This document shows positions 18,097 to 27,695 of a stretch of 59,928 nt of DNA, one piece after another. Below the pieces are notes generated by a model that made no database searches, had not been told where the DNA came from, and was given only the letters and a program-made list of their open reading frames with translations. This stretch comes from an uncultured Microbulbifer sp. (GTDB taxonomy: Bacteria; Pseudomonadota; Gammaproteobacteria; Pseudomonadales; Cellvibrionaceae). A program made the translations under genes and the position numbers. Position 1 is the stretch's first letter. Each line of letters opens with the position of its first letter. Location: contig NZ_CANLDD010000024.1 in assembly GCF_947489355.1 (NCBI RefSeq), positions 1 to 59,928 of the forward strand. The letters run 5' to 3'.

Positions 18097-18894
18097 ATGG
18101 AAATATTTCAGATCGTTGTGTTGGCCCTGATGCAGGGGTTGACTGAATTTCTTCCAATCTCAAGCTCAGCCCATTTGATTCTACCGGCGGAGCTGCTCGG
18201 TTGGCGGGATCAGGGGCTGGCTTTTGATGTGGCTGTGCATTTCGGTTCACTGATTGCGGTGGTTTTCTATTTTCGCAAAGACATCCGCCTGCTGATCAAA
18301 GATGGGCTGGGTGGATTCACCGATGGGCGTTTTACCGCTGAAGGGCGGCTCGCCTGGTTGCTAGTACTCGCGACCATTCCGGCTGGTTTGGCAGCCCTGG
18401 TATTCGAGGACTTCATTGCAACAAACCTGCGTTCGGCAACGGTGATCGCTACGACAATGATCGGTTTTGGGTTACTGCTCTGGTGGGCGGATGTGCGCGG
18501 AGCCAGAAGGGATTCGCTCGCACAGCTCAATTGGAAAAAAGCCCTGTTGATCGGCTTGGCCCAGGCGGTTGCACTGATTCCCGGCACCTCCCGCTCCGGT
18601 ATCACTATGACCGCCGGGTTAATGTTGGGCATGAAGCGGGAAGCGGCTGCGCGTTTTTCCTTTCTGATGTCGATTCCGGTCATTACACTGAGTGGTCTCT
18701 GGCTGGTCATGGATTTGCTCACATTGGATACTGTGCCCTGGGGTGACATACTGCTCGGTACGGTGCTCTCGGGAATCAGTGCTTATGTGTGTATCCATTT
18801 CTTCCTACAGTTGATCAGCCGCATAGGAATGGCACCTTTCGCAATTTATCGCCTGGTGCTGGGAGCATTCCTGTTTTGGATGATCTGGAGGTAG
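18097..18894 (+). CDS. uppP: Undecaprenyl-diphosphatase UppP (BacA)
   Basis: This is a 265-residue integral membrane enzyme that recycles undecaprenyl pyrophosphate to the monophosphate for peptidoglycan and polysaccharide synthesis. It has the signature [13 protein letters not shown] near residues 17-29 and the second catalytic loop [10 protein letters not shown] near 163-172, with about eight membrane helices. ATG at 18097 is 3 bases after the tsaB stop, and the next gene starts 4 bases after its end, so tsaB, uppP and the dehydrogenase form one unit. Confidence 0.95.
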   Translation: MEIFQIVVLALMQGLTEFLPISSSAHLILPAELLGWRDQGLAFDVAVHFGSLIAVVFYFRKDIRLLIKDGLGGFTDGRFTAEGRLAWLLVLATIPAGLAALVFEDFIATNLRSATVIATTMIGFGLLLWWADVRGARRDSLAQLNWKKALLIGLAQAVALIPGTSRSGITMTAGLMLGMKREAAARFSFLMSIPVITLSGLWLVMDLLTLDTVPWGDILLGTVLSGISAYVCIHFFLQLISRIGMAPFAIYRLVLGAFLFWMIWR

Positions 18895-18898
18895 TTTT

Positions 18899-19780
18899 AT
18901 GGCAACGGTAGCGTTTATTGGTCTCGGCGTAATGGGATATCCCATGGCCGGCTATCTTTCGGACGCGGGTCATTGTGTGCGGGTATACAATCGTTCGACC
19001 AGCCGCGCAGACCAGTGGCTGCGGGAATACACCGGTCGGGGTTTTGCAACCCCGGCCGAAGCCGCGCGCGGTGCAGAGGTGGTTTTTACCTGCGTGGGAA
19101 ATGACCGTGATTTGTCTGAAGTGGTGTGCGCAGAGCAGGGTGCCCTTGGCGCTATGGAACAGGGGACACTGCTGGTGGATCACACCACCGTATCTGCAGA
19201 TATCACCCGGGCACTCGCCGCTTCCGCGCGCGATCGGGAGATTGGCTATCTCGATGCCCCGGTATCCGGTGGCCAGGCAGGTGCGCAAAAGGGGGTTTTG
19301 ACGGTGATGGTGGGCGGTCAAGAAGCCGATTATCAGCGCGCATTCCCTTTGATCAATTGCTATGCAGGTACGGTCAGGTTGATGGGCCCGGTAGGCAGTG
19401 GACAGCTGTGCAAGATGGTCAATCAGATTTGTATCGCCGGCGTCGTCCAGGGCCTTGCCGAAGGCCTGCACTTTGCCAAGGCGGCGGGGCTCGACGCGGA
19501 GGAAGTTGTCAGTGTGATTTCAAAGGGAGCGGCGCAGAGCTGGCAGATGGAAAACCGTTCGAACACCATGCTGGCGGGAGAATACCAGCATGGATTTGCC
19601 GTCGACTGGATGCGCAAGGATCTGGCAATTGTCCTGGATGAGGCCCGGCACAACGGTGCCCTATTGCCACTGACCGCGCTGGTGGATCAGTTTTACAGTG
19701 AGGTACAGGCCATCGGCGGCTCCCGCTGGGATACTTCCAGTCTTTTTGCACGGCTGATGAAGATACGCCCCTTCGAATGA
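18899..19780 (+). CDS. Beta-hydroxyacid dehydrogenase family oxidoreductase
   Basis: This 293-residue NAD(P)-dependent enzyme belongs to the 3-hydroxyisobutyrate / tartronate semialdehyde reductase family. It has an N-terminal Rossmann fold with F-I-G-L-G-V-M-G-Y-P-M (5-15), the substrate loop D-A-P-V-S-G-G-Q-A-G (about 119-128) and the catalytic lysine region G-S-G-Q-L-C-K-M-V-N-Q (about 165-175). The exact substrate cannot be assigned. It follows uppP by 4 bases; that grouping does not itself suggest a pathway. Confidence 0.88.
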   Translation: MATVAFIGLGVMGYPMAGYLSDAGHCVRVYNRSTSRADQWLREYTGRGFATPAEAARGAEVVFTCVGNDRDLSEVVCAEQGALGAMEQGTLLVDHTTVSADITRALAASARDREIGYLDAPVSGGQAGAQKGVLTVMVGGQEADYQRAFPLINCYAGTVRLMGPVGSGQLCKMVNQICIAGVVQGLAEGLHFAKAAGLDAEEVVSVISKGAAQSWQMENRSNTMLAGEYQHGFAVDWMRKDLAIVLDEARHNGALLPLTALVDQFYSEVQAIGGSRWDTSSLFARLMKIRPFE

Positions 19781-19865
19781 TCTTTTTGTCCTGCAATCCT
19801 TTCCCGGGCCGGGTGTTTGTATGACCGAGCCGGGGTATACACACTACGGTTGTTTCTGACTCCCG

Positions 19866-21104
19866 ATGAAAACGCTCTTGCTCTCTGCCTACGATGCACA
19901 TAGTCATAAGCGCTGGCGCAAGGGCCTGATTGACGCTTTTCCCAAATGGCAATGGGCCGTGCTGGCCCTTCCGCCCCGTTACTTCAGCTGGCGCATCCGT
20001 GGCAACAGCCTTACCTGGGCCAGAGGGGAAGCAGCGCGGACGTTGCGACAGGGCTGGGATTTGATTATTGCTACCTCAATGATAGACCTCAGCGCTCTGC
20101 GCGGGCTGGTACCGGAAATAGCGGGGGTGCCTGTTGTTGTCTACTTTCATGAGAACCAGTTTGCCTACCCGGCGAGCGCCGACACCTTCCGTTCCATTGA
20201 GCCGCAACTGCTGAATATCTATACGGCGCTGGCTGGCAACCTGTTGCTTTTTAATTCCGAATTTAATCGCCGCACCCTGATCGACGGTGCCGCCAGGCTG
20301 TTAAAGCGCTTCCCCGATTGTGTGCCGGCGGGCGTCTGCGAAGAAATGGAACGCAAATCCCGGGTATTGCCGGTGCCCCTGGAGGATTCCTTGTTTATCG
20401 CTACCCGCGATGCTCCCCGGGACTCCAGTGTGGCCTGGAAACATCGCTGGGCACAGGGTTATCAGGGGGCAGTTTCAGCAGGAGTCCTGGTGATCAGTTG
20501 GGCCGCACGCTGGGAATACGACAAAGGCCCCGATCGCCTGCTGTGTATTCTGCAGGGCCTGAAAGCGAAAGGGGTGGATTTTCTGCTCAACCTGATGGGC
20601 CAATCCTTCCGCGGCTGCCCCGAGGCCTTTAAGCGCATCCAGCGGGACTTTGCCCAACACCTGTTGGCGGTGGGTTATGTACAGGACGCGGAGACCTACC
20701 GCGATACGCTCAGAAACAGCCACGTATTTCTCTCCACTGCTTACCATGAGTTTCAGGGGCTGGCAGTGATGGAAGCTGCAATAGCCGGGTGCACGCCATT
20801 GGTTCCGGATGAACAGTGTTACCCGGAGTACTACCCCGAACCCTTGCGCTATACCGGTGTTGCCGATGCGGTTGTCAAGCTGGCATCTCTGGCCGCTCAG
20901 GTCAGGGAGCACAGCCCCTTGCCAAGGGTGGAATTTGAGACGTTTTCCTGGAAGCAGCAGCGGCGGGCATACGAAGACAGTTTGAATCACCTGGTTCGAA
21001 AAGAGGACTCAGCGAATAAAACAGGAGTACTGGGTACAAGTGCTGAAGGGAGTGTGCCGCCGATTGACACAGATCGTCGGGAAACAAGCAATCCCACCCA
21101 GTAG
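19866..21104 (+). CDS. DUF3524 / QTMAN-type glycosyltransferase (tRNA-queuosine mannosyltransferase-like)
   Basis: This 412-residue GT-B fold protein has the DUF3524 N-terminal domain. The start LLLSAYDAHSHKRWRKGL, followed by L-P-P-R-Y-F-S-W-R, matches the family that includes eukaryotic GTDC1/QTMAN, which mannosylates queuosine in tRNA-Asp. F-H-E-N-Q-F-A-Y-P (about 96-104) and N-S-E-F-N-R are further conserved pieces. The C-terminal half is a GT4-like nucleotide-sugar domain with W-A-A-R-W-E-Y-D-K-G-P-D and H-E-F-Q-G-L-A-V-M-E-A. ATG at 19866 is used. It stands alone. The tRNA role is taken from the eukaryotic homologue and is unproved for this bacterial protein. Confidence 0.83.
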   Translation: MKTLLLSAYDAHSHKRWRKGLIDAFPKWQWAVLALPPRYFSWRIRGNSLTWARGEAARTLRQGWDLIIATSMIDLSALRGLVPEIAGVPVVVYFHENQFAYPASADTFRSIEPQLLNIYTALAGNLLLFNSEFNRRTLIDGAARLLKRFPDCVPAGVCEEMERKSRVLPVPLEDSLFIATRDAPRDSSVAWKHRWAQGYQGAVSAGVLVISWAARWEYDKGPDRLLCILQGLKAKGVDFLLNLMGQSFRGCPEAFKRIQRDFAQHLLAVGYVQDAETYRDTLRNSHVFLSTAYHEFQGLAVMEAAIAGCTPLVPDEQCYPEYYPEPLRYTGVADAVVKLASLAAQVREHSPLPRVEFETFSWKQQRRAYEDSLNHLVRKEDSANKTGVLGTSAEGSVPPIDTDRRETSNPTQ

Positions 21105-21207
21105 TGCGAGCATTTCCATGGGGCTGGCGCACTCACTGCTGTCGTTACCGGCAGGGGGGAGAAACGATGCACACAGGTACGTAATTGATGCCTGTTCTTT
21201 AGCGGGG

Positions 21208-22920
21208 TTAGCGCAGGAAGTTGTCCTTCAGCAAGTCGACCACCTCGTCCGCGCGTCCGCTGAGTATGGCTTTGAGTCCAAAGAGTGCCGTGGATGATAC
21301 CTGCTGTGCTTTGATTGATGGGGGCATAACCAATTCCATCCGGTTCACGGTGACATCCAGCAGGGCGGGGCCTTCTGCCGCCAGCCAACGCTGCATGGCC
21401 TCAAGCAGATCGTCGGCTTTTTCAACCTTCTCCCCCCAAAAACCACAGACTTCCGCCAGGCGGCTAAAGTCCGGATTTTTTAACTCGGTGTAGTTGTCCA
21501 GCATCCCCTCGATACGCTGTTCCATTTCCACGAAGCCGAGAGAATGGTTGTTGAATACCAGCAGCTTCACAGGAATTTTTTCCTGCACCAGTGTGAGCAG
21601 ATCCCCCATCAGCATGGTCAGGCCGCCGTCGCCGCACAGGGCGACCACCTGGCGACCGGGGTTTGCCTTGGCCATACCCAGTGCCTGCGGGTAAGCATTG
21701 GCCATAGTGCCGTGAGACAGGCTGGTGAGAAAGGAGCGTTTGCCGTTGGCGCGCAGGTGGCGCAACATCCACACCATCGGTGAACCCCCGTCTGCGGTGA
21801 AGGCCGCATCTTCGTCAGCCAGTTTGTCCAGGGTCTGGGCGACAAACTGGGGGTGGATCAGGTTGGGGTCCGGCTCGTTGCCGCGTTTCTCCAGCTGTTT
21901 GAGGTCACTGCTGTAGCGCGCGCGCAGGTTGTCCAGAAATTTCTTGTCGCTGCGGGGTTTCAGGTGCGGTAGCAGGGCTGCTACGGTTGTGTTGATATCG
22001 CCTACCAGCCCCATGTCCACGGCGGTGCGGCGGCCGAGATGGGAGGCCTCGATATCCACCTGGATAATGGTGGCTTTTTCCGGGTAAAACTGTGTGTAGG
22101 CGAAGTCGGAGCCGAGGCACAGCAGCAGATCGCAGGTCATCACGGCGCGGTATCCGGCCGGGTTGCCTATAAGCCCGTTCATACCCACATTACAGGGATT
22201 GTCGTAGTCCAGGAATTCCTTGGCCCGGCTGGTGTGAACTATGGGTGCAGCCAATTGTTGGCCGAGTTCAACCACGGCATCGTGCGCAAAGCGGCAGCCG
22301 ATGCCGCCGTAAATGGTGATATTCTTCGCTTGGTTGAGTTTGTCCGCCAGGGCCTCCAGCGCTGTATCCTGCGGACGAGTCAACCACTGGGGCCTGTGGA
22401 CCGACCAGGGAATCGCGTCCTTTGATTTTATTTTAAACATGTCGCCATTGACCACCACGACCGCCACACCGCGATGATTGAGCGCAGCCTGAGCGGCCTG
22501 GCTCATGATTCGGCGGGCCTGGTCCGGATGGGCGATGGGCTCGCAGAACACCGAACACTGCTCGTAGAGTTTTTTCTGATCGACTTCCTGCGGGTACCCG
22601 AGTCCCTGTTCTGAGCGGTCAATGTTCGAAGCGATCAATACCACCGGCGCACCGTTCCTGTGGCTCTCAAAAATGCCGTTGATAAAGTGCAGGCTGCCGG
22701 GGCCGGTTGTGCCCGCACAGGCACTCAATTCGCCGCTCAGGTAGGATTCGCCCCCGGCGGCGAAGGCGCCCACCTCTTCGTGACGGACATGAATCCACTC
22801 GAGTTTGGAGTGACGCACAGCCGAGGTGAAGTGGTTGATGGTATCGCCGACAATACCGTAGCAGCGCTTCGCGCCGGCTTTTACCAGGGTGTCGGCGATA
22901 ATTTCTGAAACCGTCAACAT
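21208..22920 (-). CDS. poxB: Thiamine-diphosphate pyruvate oxidase / dehydrogenase (PoxB-like)
   Basis: This 570-residue TPP enzyme most resembles ubiquinone-dependent pyruvate oxidase, which converts pyruvate to acetate and CO2 using FAD. It shows the catalytic glutamate in R-H-E-E-V-G-A-F-A, a central FAD domain (about residues 190-330) and the TPP-Mg motif G-D-G-G-L-T-M followed by V-F-N-N. ATG at 22920 is chosen since GGAGA lies 5 bases upstream; GTG at 22932 is the alternative. It follows the FMN glutamate-synthase-like gene by about 40 bases, so the two are likely co-transcribed. Acetolactate synthase or a related decarboxylase remains possible. Confidence 0.85.
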   Translation of the reverse strand: MLTVSEIIADTLVKAGAKRCYGIVGDTINHFTSAVRHSKLEWIHVRHEEVGAFAAGGESYLSGELSACAGTTGPGSLHFINGIFESHRNGAPVVLIASNIDRSEQGLGYPQEVDQKKLYEQCSVFCEPIAHPDQARRIMSQAAQAALNHRGVAVVVVNGDMFKIKSKDAIPWSVHRPQWLTRPQDTALEALADKLNQAKNITIYGGIGCRFAHDAVVELGQQLAAPIVHTSRAKEFLDYDNPCNVGMNGLIGNPAGYRAVMTCDLLLCLGSDFAYTQFYPEKATIIQVDIEASHLGRRTAVDMGLVGDINTTVAALLPHLKPRSDKKFLDNLRARYSSDLKQLEKRGNEPDPNLIHPQFVAQTLDKLADEDAAFTADGGSPMVWMLRHLRANGKRSFLTSLSHGTMANAYPQALGMAKANPGRQVVALCGDGGLTMLMGDLLTLVQEKIPVKLLVFNNHSLGFVEMEQRIEGMLDNYTELKNPDFSRLAEVCGFWGEKVEKADDLLEAMQRWLAAEGPALLDVTVNRMELVMPPSIKAQQVSSTALFGLKAILSGRADEVVDLLKDNFLR

Positions 22921-22960
22921 AGTGTTCTCCACAGTAGAGGCGATTGGAGAGAAATTGTGC

Positions 22961-24640
22961 TCAGTACGGACTGCGCCGGATCGACTGTTTCAATCCCATG
23001 TCGAGCCTGACGGTGGGGCGGAATGAGTCCGCCTGTGCGGCCAGCCACCAGTGTCCATAGGGCGTTTCTTCGGGCGCCTCGATCAGGGATTTCTCATCGA
23101 TAAAATGCCAGATATGGTGAATGGGCTTTGAGTCACCGCTGCTGAGGTTGTGATACAGATGGTAGGGTTTCAGGTCGCGCGGATTACTCAAGCCGGCGGC
23201 GGCGACAATATTGCCGAGGGCCTCCAGTGTTTTGGCCTGAAATGCCGCCGCGCGCTTACTCTGGACTTCCACCACCAGTCCGCGCTGGCGGCGGGGGTCC
23301 TGGGTGGTGACGCCGGTGGGGCAGGTGTCGGTGTGGCAGCGTTGGGACTGTATACAGCCAATCGAAAACATGAATGGTCGTGCTGCATTGCACCAGTCGG
23401 CGCCGACGGCAAGGCACGCCGCCAGGCCGGAGGCAGAGTAAAGTTTACCGCTGGCAGCGAGGCGGACCTTATCGCGCAGGCCGGCCCCTACCAGGGCGTT
23501 GCGCACTACGACCAGGCCCTCCAGAAGAGGCATGCCCACATGGTTGGACAGTTCCAGTGGCGCGGCGCCTGTGCCACCCTCGGACCCATCGACCACAATA
23601 AAATCGAGCAAAATTCCCGTCTCGCGCATGGCTTTCATAATCGCCATGACTTCATAGATATGGCCCACACACAATTTAATGCCAACCGGTTTGCCACCGG
23701 AGAGTGAACGCATCTGGTCGGCGAACTGGAGCAGTTCTATGGGTGTGGAAAACATGGAGTGTGCACGCGGGGACACGCAATCCTCCCCGGGTGTTACTTT
23801 TCGCGTGGAGGCGATTTCCTGTGTGACTTTTGCCCCTGGCAATACACCGCCATGCCCGGGTTTGGCACCCTGGCTGAGCTTGATTTCCGTCATCTTCACC
23901 TGGTCGTCACAGGCGTCGCGGAAGAGGTCCGGATTAAAGCTACCGTCATGGTTGCGGGTGCCAAAGTAGCCGGAGCCCAGCTCCCATACCAGATCCCCGC
24001 CATGCTTGCGGTGGTAGGGGCTGATGCCCCCTTCGCCGGTATCCTGGTAAAAACCCCCGATCGCGGCCCCTTTGTTGAGGGCCTCAACGGCGGCGGCGGA
24101 GAGTGCGCCAAAACTCATCGCCGAGACATTGAGCAGCGAGACATTGTAGGGTTGCGAACACTGCTCTGTGCCAACCTTGATACGCGCCCGCACGTCCACT
24201 GTGTCAGCCGGGGTAATAGAGTGTGTCAACCACATGGTTTCCGGCGCCTGGACATCCAGTTCAGTCCCAAAGGGATGCATATCGGAGAAGCCATCGGCGC
24301 GGGCATTGACCAGGCGACGGGCCTCGTAGCTGAACGGCAGGCCCTCCTCATCGCCTTCAACGATATAGGCGCGAAAATAGGGGCGGAGATTCAGGAACAT
24401 CCAGCGGATACGGGCGGCTACCGGATAATTGCGGGTCAGTGTCCACTGGCGCTGGAATACATCGTAAATGCCCAGGATCAACAGTGTCAGGCTTCCCCCC
24501 AGGGCAATCAGCCACCAACCGCTTACTGTCACCGTGAGTATCAGGAAAATGGGTGTCAGGACCAGGGCACTCAGTGGAATAATGGCACGTTTGAGTCCGT
24601 TCCTGCAGGAAAAGGCCTGCCAAACATTGGATATCATCAT
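22961..24640 (-). CDS. FMN-binding glutamate-synthase-like membrane protein
   Basis: This 559-residue protein has two N-terminal membrane helices (about residues 18-57) followed by a glutamate-synthase central/FMN barrel. Motifs are S-A-M-S-F-G-A-L-S, G-E-G-G-I-S-P-Y-H, V-D-G-S-E-G-G-T-G-A-A-P and a cysteine cluster, C-I-Q-S-Q-R-C-H-T-D-T-C-P, which in glutamate synthases binds a 3Fe-4S centre. The amidotransferase and GltD parts are missing, so it is not a complete glutamate synthase. It precedes poxB on the same strand; electron transfer at the membrane is a plausible but unproved link. ATG at 24640 (or 24637) is the start. Confidence 0.85.
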   Translation of the reverse strand: MMISNVWQAFSCRNGLKRAIIPLSALVLTPIFLILTVTVSGWWLIALGGSLTLLILGIYDVFQRQWTLTRNYPVAARIRWMFLNLRPYFRAYIVEGDEEGLPFSYEARRLVNARADGFSDMHPFGTELDVQAPETMWLTHSITPADTVDVRARIKVGTEQCSQPYNVSLLNVSAMSFGALSAAAVEALNKGAAIGGFYQDTGEGGISPYHRKHGGDLVWELGSGYFGTRNHDGSFNPDLFRDACDDQVKMTEIKLSQGAKPGHGGVLPGAKVTQEIASTRKVTPGEDCVSPRAHSMFSTPIELLQFADQMRSLSGGKPVGIKLCVGHIYEVMAIMKAMRETGILLDFIVVDGSEGGTGAAPLELSNHVGMPLLEGLVVVRNALVGAGLRDKVRLAASGKLYSASGLAACLAVGADWCNAARPFMFSIGCIQSQRCHTDTCPTGVTTQDPRRQRGLVVEVQSKRAAAFQAKTLEALGNIVAAAGLSNPRDLKPYHLYHNLSSGDSKPIHHIWHFIDEKSLIEAPEETPYGHWWLAAQADSFRPTVRLDMGLKQSIRRSPY

Positions 24641-24885
24641 AGGAGGTTGAGTGCCGTGTTGTTGGCGTTACCGGGAGTTCTGATACTGAACCTAGATCAT
24701 TCGCCGGGACTTTGCCGCGATCACGCGGGTATTTGCGGCTGTTAACCTGGTAGCCGGATAGGTTGTCGGGGGATTGTGGCACTGGCAAGCACTTGCGGGC
24801 GGCATCGCGCACTTGTGGCGGTATTTCAAGGCTGGGAATGACACAGGGCAGAGAACACCGATTGGATCGCAGGCTGAACTTTCCC

Positions 24886-26037
24886 CTAGCGGGAAAGCCC
24901 CGGCATGCGTTCCTGGGGCAAGGTCTCCAGCGCAGTCACCACGGAACGGTTGTTCAGCTCCATCAGGATGTCGTCCAGGTCCAGGAGTTGCCAGCAGGCC
25001 CGTGCACCGACTTCTGGCGCATTTCCGTGTAAAAACTTGCGGGCCAGAGCTACCACCGGTGCCGCGGATATCCAGGCACCATCACCGTTTAAACCGAGAA
25101 CCTGCCACTGCCAGGTGGCGGTTTCGCCCTGCCTGTTTTTCCCCTCGGCACGCACGATCATACCGCTGTGGGGGCTGCCGCCTGGCCAGTGCGCGCCGAG
25201 TTTGCACCCGAGTGTCGCTAATCGAGTAGTAGGTAACGGCAGCTGCTTGCGGGCCAGGTAGGCACAGGCAGACAGGCAGACCTGCACAGTGCGCGGTTCC
25301 AGGCCGGCAGCGAAACGCGCACTGTGTAGTTGCGGGAAGTGCCGGGGACAGAGTTCGAGGTCAGGCGCATCAAAGTCGCTGAGCCAGCGTTTGCCCACAG
25401 GGTGCGCCAGGGTCACAGGGCGCAGGTGCCTGCCGGTAAAGGACTCGTGCCAGCGGTCTTTTTGCAGCTGTGGAAAGCTGTGTTCCAGGGATTCAAAACC
25501 CGTTCCTGCTGCGGCCAGGTCGCAGTTTGTGCGGCGGGCCGGTGCGACGGCAATCTCCACCGAGTGGATAACCGGCAATTCCCTCTGTATCTCGGCAAGA
25601 GCTGCGGAACTCAATGCCGGCAGGGTGCTGGCCCCGGACACCATGGCAATGCCCGCAGTCTTGGCGGCAGGAGATAGACGGTGAAAATCACAGACAGAAC
25701 GGCGCGCATTGGAAATATCAATATAAGGTGTGCGGGATTCGATACAGGCTTTGGCAACCCGGTTGTCGGTGTCATTTTGAAAGGGGCCGGCGCAGTGGAT
25801 CAGCAGGTCCAGATGCAGCGCTTTGAGCTGTGCAGCGAGATTGATGGCGTCCCTTTCCAGACGCAGCCCCTCGGTGAAGCCCCTCAGTTTTTTCGCGTAC
25901 CGATCGGCAAGCGCTTTGTTACGACCGGAGATAATCAGTTGTAAGTCTGGCTCCGAGCTCAGCATCTGCGCAATGCGCGCGCCAAACTTGCCGTAGCCGC
26001 CGAGTATCAATACACGCTTGTTCAGATTATTGATCAC
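24886..26037 (-). CDS. Saccharopine-dehydrogenase-like NAD(P)-binding protein
   Basis: This 383-residue protein begins with a Rossmann domain, V-L-I-L-G-G-Y-G-K-F-G (9-19), followed by D-L-L-I-H-C-A-G-P-F-Q and T-P-Y-I-D-I-S-N, typical of the saccharopine dehydrogenase NADP-binding superfamily. The C-terminal region has no catalytic motif I can name, so the reaction is unknown. ATG at 26037 is used. The stop overlaps a small hairpin (CTTTCCC at 24879-24885 with GGGAAAG at 24891-24897). It lies 245 bases upstream of the FMN protein and is probably expressed separately. Confidence 0.75.
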   Translation of the reverse strand: MINNLNKRVLILGGYGKFGARIAQMLSSEPDLQLIISGRNKALADRYAKKLRGFTEGLRLERDAINLAAQLKALHLDLLIHCAGPFQNDTDNRVAKACIESRTPYIDISNARRSVCDFHRLSPAAKTAGIAMVSGASTLPALSSAALAEIQRELPVIHSVEIAVAPARRTNCDLAAAGTGFESLEHSFPQLQKDRWHESFTGRHLRPVTLAHPVGKRWLSDFDAPDLELCPRHFPQLHSARFAAGLEPRTVQVCLSACAYLARKQLPLPTTRLATLGCKLGAHWPGGSPHSGMIVRAEGKNRQGETATWQWQVLGLNGDGAWISAAPVVALARKFLHGNAPEVGARACWQLLDLDDILMELNNRSVVTALETLPQERMPGLSR

Positions 26038-26214
26038 CTGGGTCGCACTCCTCTCCCCCGAGGTATGCGCCGATCATGCAATGGTCCAATGGGAAAAATC
26101 AAGCAAATCCGTTATTGCCTCGAACATCACCGTCGTTTTTAGCCGATCTTTCCCTTCGGCAGGTGAGATCCGTGCATGAGACCCGGTACTTTTTGCGCGG
26201 GTTGCGGTGTTGGT

Positions 26215-26940
26215 TCAGGCGATAGGCCAGTGCACTAACGCAAGGGCATCTTTGCCCGCCTTCAGGCACCAGCCAGACTTATCCCAATCCCCCAACACAA
26301 TGCGCTCTACCGCTTTGCTGCCAAGGATGTGGACATGGCGTCCGGGCCTGTGAGTGTGGCCGTGGATCAGTATGTCCACACGGTACTTGCGCATCACTCT
26401 TTCCACTTCTTCAGGGGTGACGTCCATGATGTCCACCGCCTTGCGGCTGTTCATGGTCTTCGAAACCGCGCGGATTTGTGCCGCGATGGTGCGGCGCTCT
26501 TCCAGCGACCTGGCCAGCAGCGCCTGTTGCCAGTTGGGGTCGCGAGCCTGGCGGCGAAACGTCATATATTCCTCGTCACGGGTGCACAGGCTGTCGCCGT
26601 GCATCAATAGGGCCCGGTGACCGGCGAGGGAGAGGGTCGTGGGATCTTGCAGTAGTATTGCACCGGCGCGCTGGGCGAAATCGACGCCGAGGAGGAAGTC
26701 GCGGTTGCCGTGCATCAGATACACTTCAACACCGTTGCTACTGTAGCGGCTGAGTTCCCGCACAACCTCATCGACCAAGGGGGCATCGTCGTCATCGCCG
26801 ATCCAGGCCTCGAAGAAGTCGCCGAGGATATACAGGGCCTCGGCGCCGGCGGCTGGACCGCGCAGAAAATCAAAGAAGGCCCTAGTGATCTTGGGCCGGC
26901 CCTCATCAAGATGCAGATCAGAAATCAAATAAGTGGACAA
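26215..26940 (-). CDS. lpxH: UDP-2,3-diacylglucosamine diphosphatase LpxH
   Basis: This 241-residue metallophosphoesterase makes lipid X from UDP-diacylglucosamine in lipid A synthesis. All metal motifs are present: I-S-D-L-H-L, G-D-F-F-E-A-W-I-G-D-D, H-G-N-R-D-F-L, M-H-G-D-S-L and H-G-H-T-H-R. The start is taken as TTG at 26940, because AAGGCGG lies 7 bases before it and the protein then begins (M)STYLISDLHL like its relatives; a TTG at 26967 is the alternative. It sits 36 bases after ppiB on the same strand, an arrangement well known from Pseudomonas. Confidence 0.93.
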   Translation of the reverse strand: MSTYLISDLHLDEGRPKITRAFFDFLRGPAAGAEALYILGDFFEAWIGDDDDAPLVDEVVRELSRYSSNGVEVYLMHGNRDFLLGVDFAQRAGAILLQDPTTLSLAGHRALLMHGDSLCTRDEEYMTFRRQARDPNWQQALLARSLEERRTIAAQIRAVSKTMNSRKAVDIMDVTPEEVERVMRKYRVDILIHGHTHRPGRHVHILGSKAVERIVLGDWDKSGWCLKAGKDALALVHWPIA

Positions 26941-26976
26941 TGTTTTCCGCCTTAGAGTCCCTGGCAACCCGTAGAA

Positions 26977-27486
26977 TTACTTGTCGGTATAGTCATCGGA
27001 GAGGCTGACACCGGTGATTTCGATGGTTTCCAGAGGTACATCCTGATGGAAGTCCTTGCTGCCGGTTTTCACACTCTTGATTTTGTTGACCACGTCCATG
27101 CCATCGGCAACTTTACCGAAAACACAATAGCCCCAGCCCTGGGCGTCTTTGCTGCGGAAGTTCAGGAAGTCGTTGTCCTTGACGTTGATAAAAAACTGGG
27201 AGCTGGCGGAATGGGGGTCCATGGTGCGCGCCATGGCCAGGGTACCCGCGTCGTTCTTCAGGCCGTTGTGGGCTTCGTTTTCGATGGTTTCGCGGGTTTT
27301 CTTCTGCTCCATATCGGGGGTCATGCCGCCGCCCTGGATCATAAAGTTGTCGATCACCCGGTGGAAAATGGTTCCCGTATAAAAATCGTCACGGCAGTAC
27401 TGCAGGAAATTGGCCGCCGTCTTTGGGGCTTTGTCAAAATCCAGTTCGATGGTGATGTCCCCATGAGTGGTGTGCAGGGTGATCAT
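26977..27486 (-). CDS. ppiB: Peptidyl-prolyl cis-trans isomerase B (cyclophilin)
   Basis: This 169-residue cytosolic cyclophilin has no signal peptide and starts M-I-T-L-H-T-T-H-G. Catalytic and binding residues are in [17 protein letters not shown] and S-S-Q-F-F-I-N, then a family-typical W-G-Y-C-V-F-G-K-V. The gene starts at ATG 27486, divergent from glnS, and is followed by lpxH. The cluster lpxH-ppiB and glnS-cysS is conserved among Pseudomonas-like bacteria. Confidence 0.95.
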   Translation of the reverse strand: MITLHTTHGDITIELDFDKAPKTAANFLQYCRDDFYTGTIFHRVIDNFMIQGGGMTPDMEQKKTRETIENEAHNGLKNDAGTLAMARTMDPHSASSQFFINVKDNDFLNFRSKDAQGWGYCVFGKVADGMDVVNKIKSVKTGSKDFHQDVPLETIEITGVSLSDDYTDK

Positions 27487-27651
27487 AAAATGTCCTATAA
27501 CGGTTGGTTTGGGGCGGCATGATACCCTGTAGTCTGGGGCTGTAAAACGTCGAGCCGGGATATCTGTATTAGTTGCTTAAAAAGTGTGCGCTATCGGTGC
27601 GGTTCATCGGTACTCGCCCTTTCAAATCCGATATTCTGTGCCACAACTAGG

Positions 27652-27661
27652 CTATAATCCG
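27652..27661 (+). promoter_or_regulatory. Candidate -10 element of the glnS promoter
   Basis: CTATAATCC contains TATAAT at 27653-27658, 37 bases before the glnS start. No good -35 lies at the usual distance. Confidence 0.35.
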
Positions 27662-27695
27662 CCGCTGACATTCGCACAGCTGTAACGGGAAACCT

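Noticed and set aside
23759..24745. 328-codon plus-strand frame over the FMN glutamate-synthase-like gene
   Set aside because: Shadow of a gene with clear FMN and cluster motifs; no family similarity.
24879..24897. Hairpin CTTTCCC/GGGAAAG at the end of the saccharopine-dehydrogenase-like gene
   Set aside because: It overlaps the stop codon and has no T-run, so it is not called a terminator.
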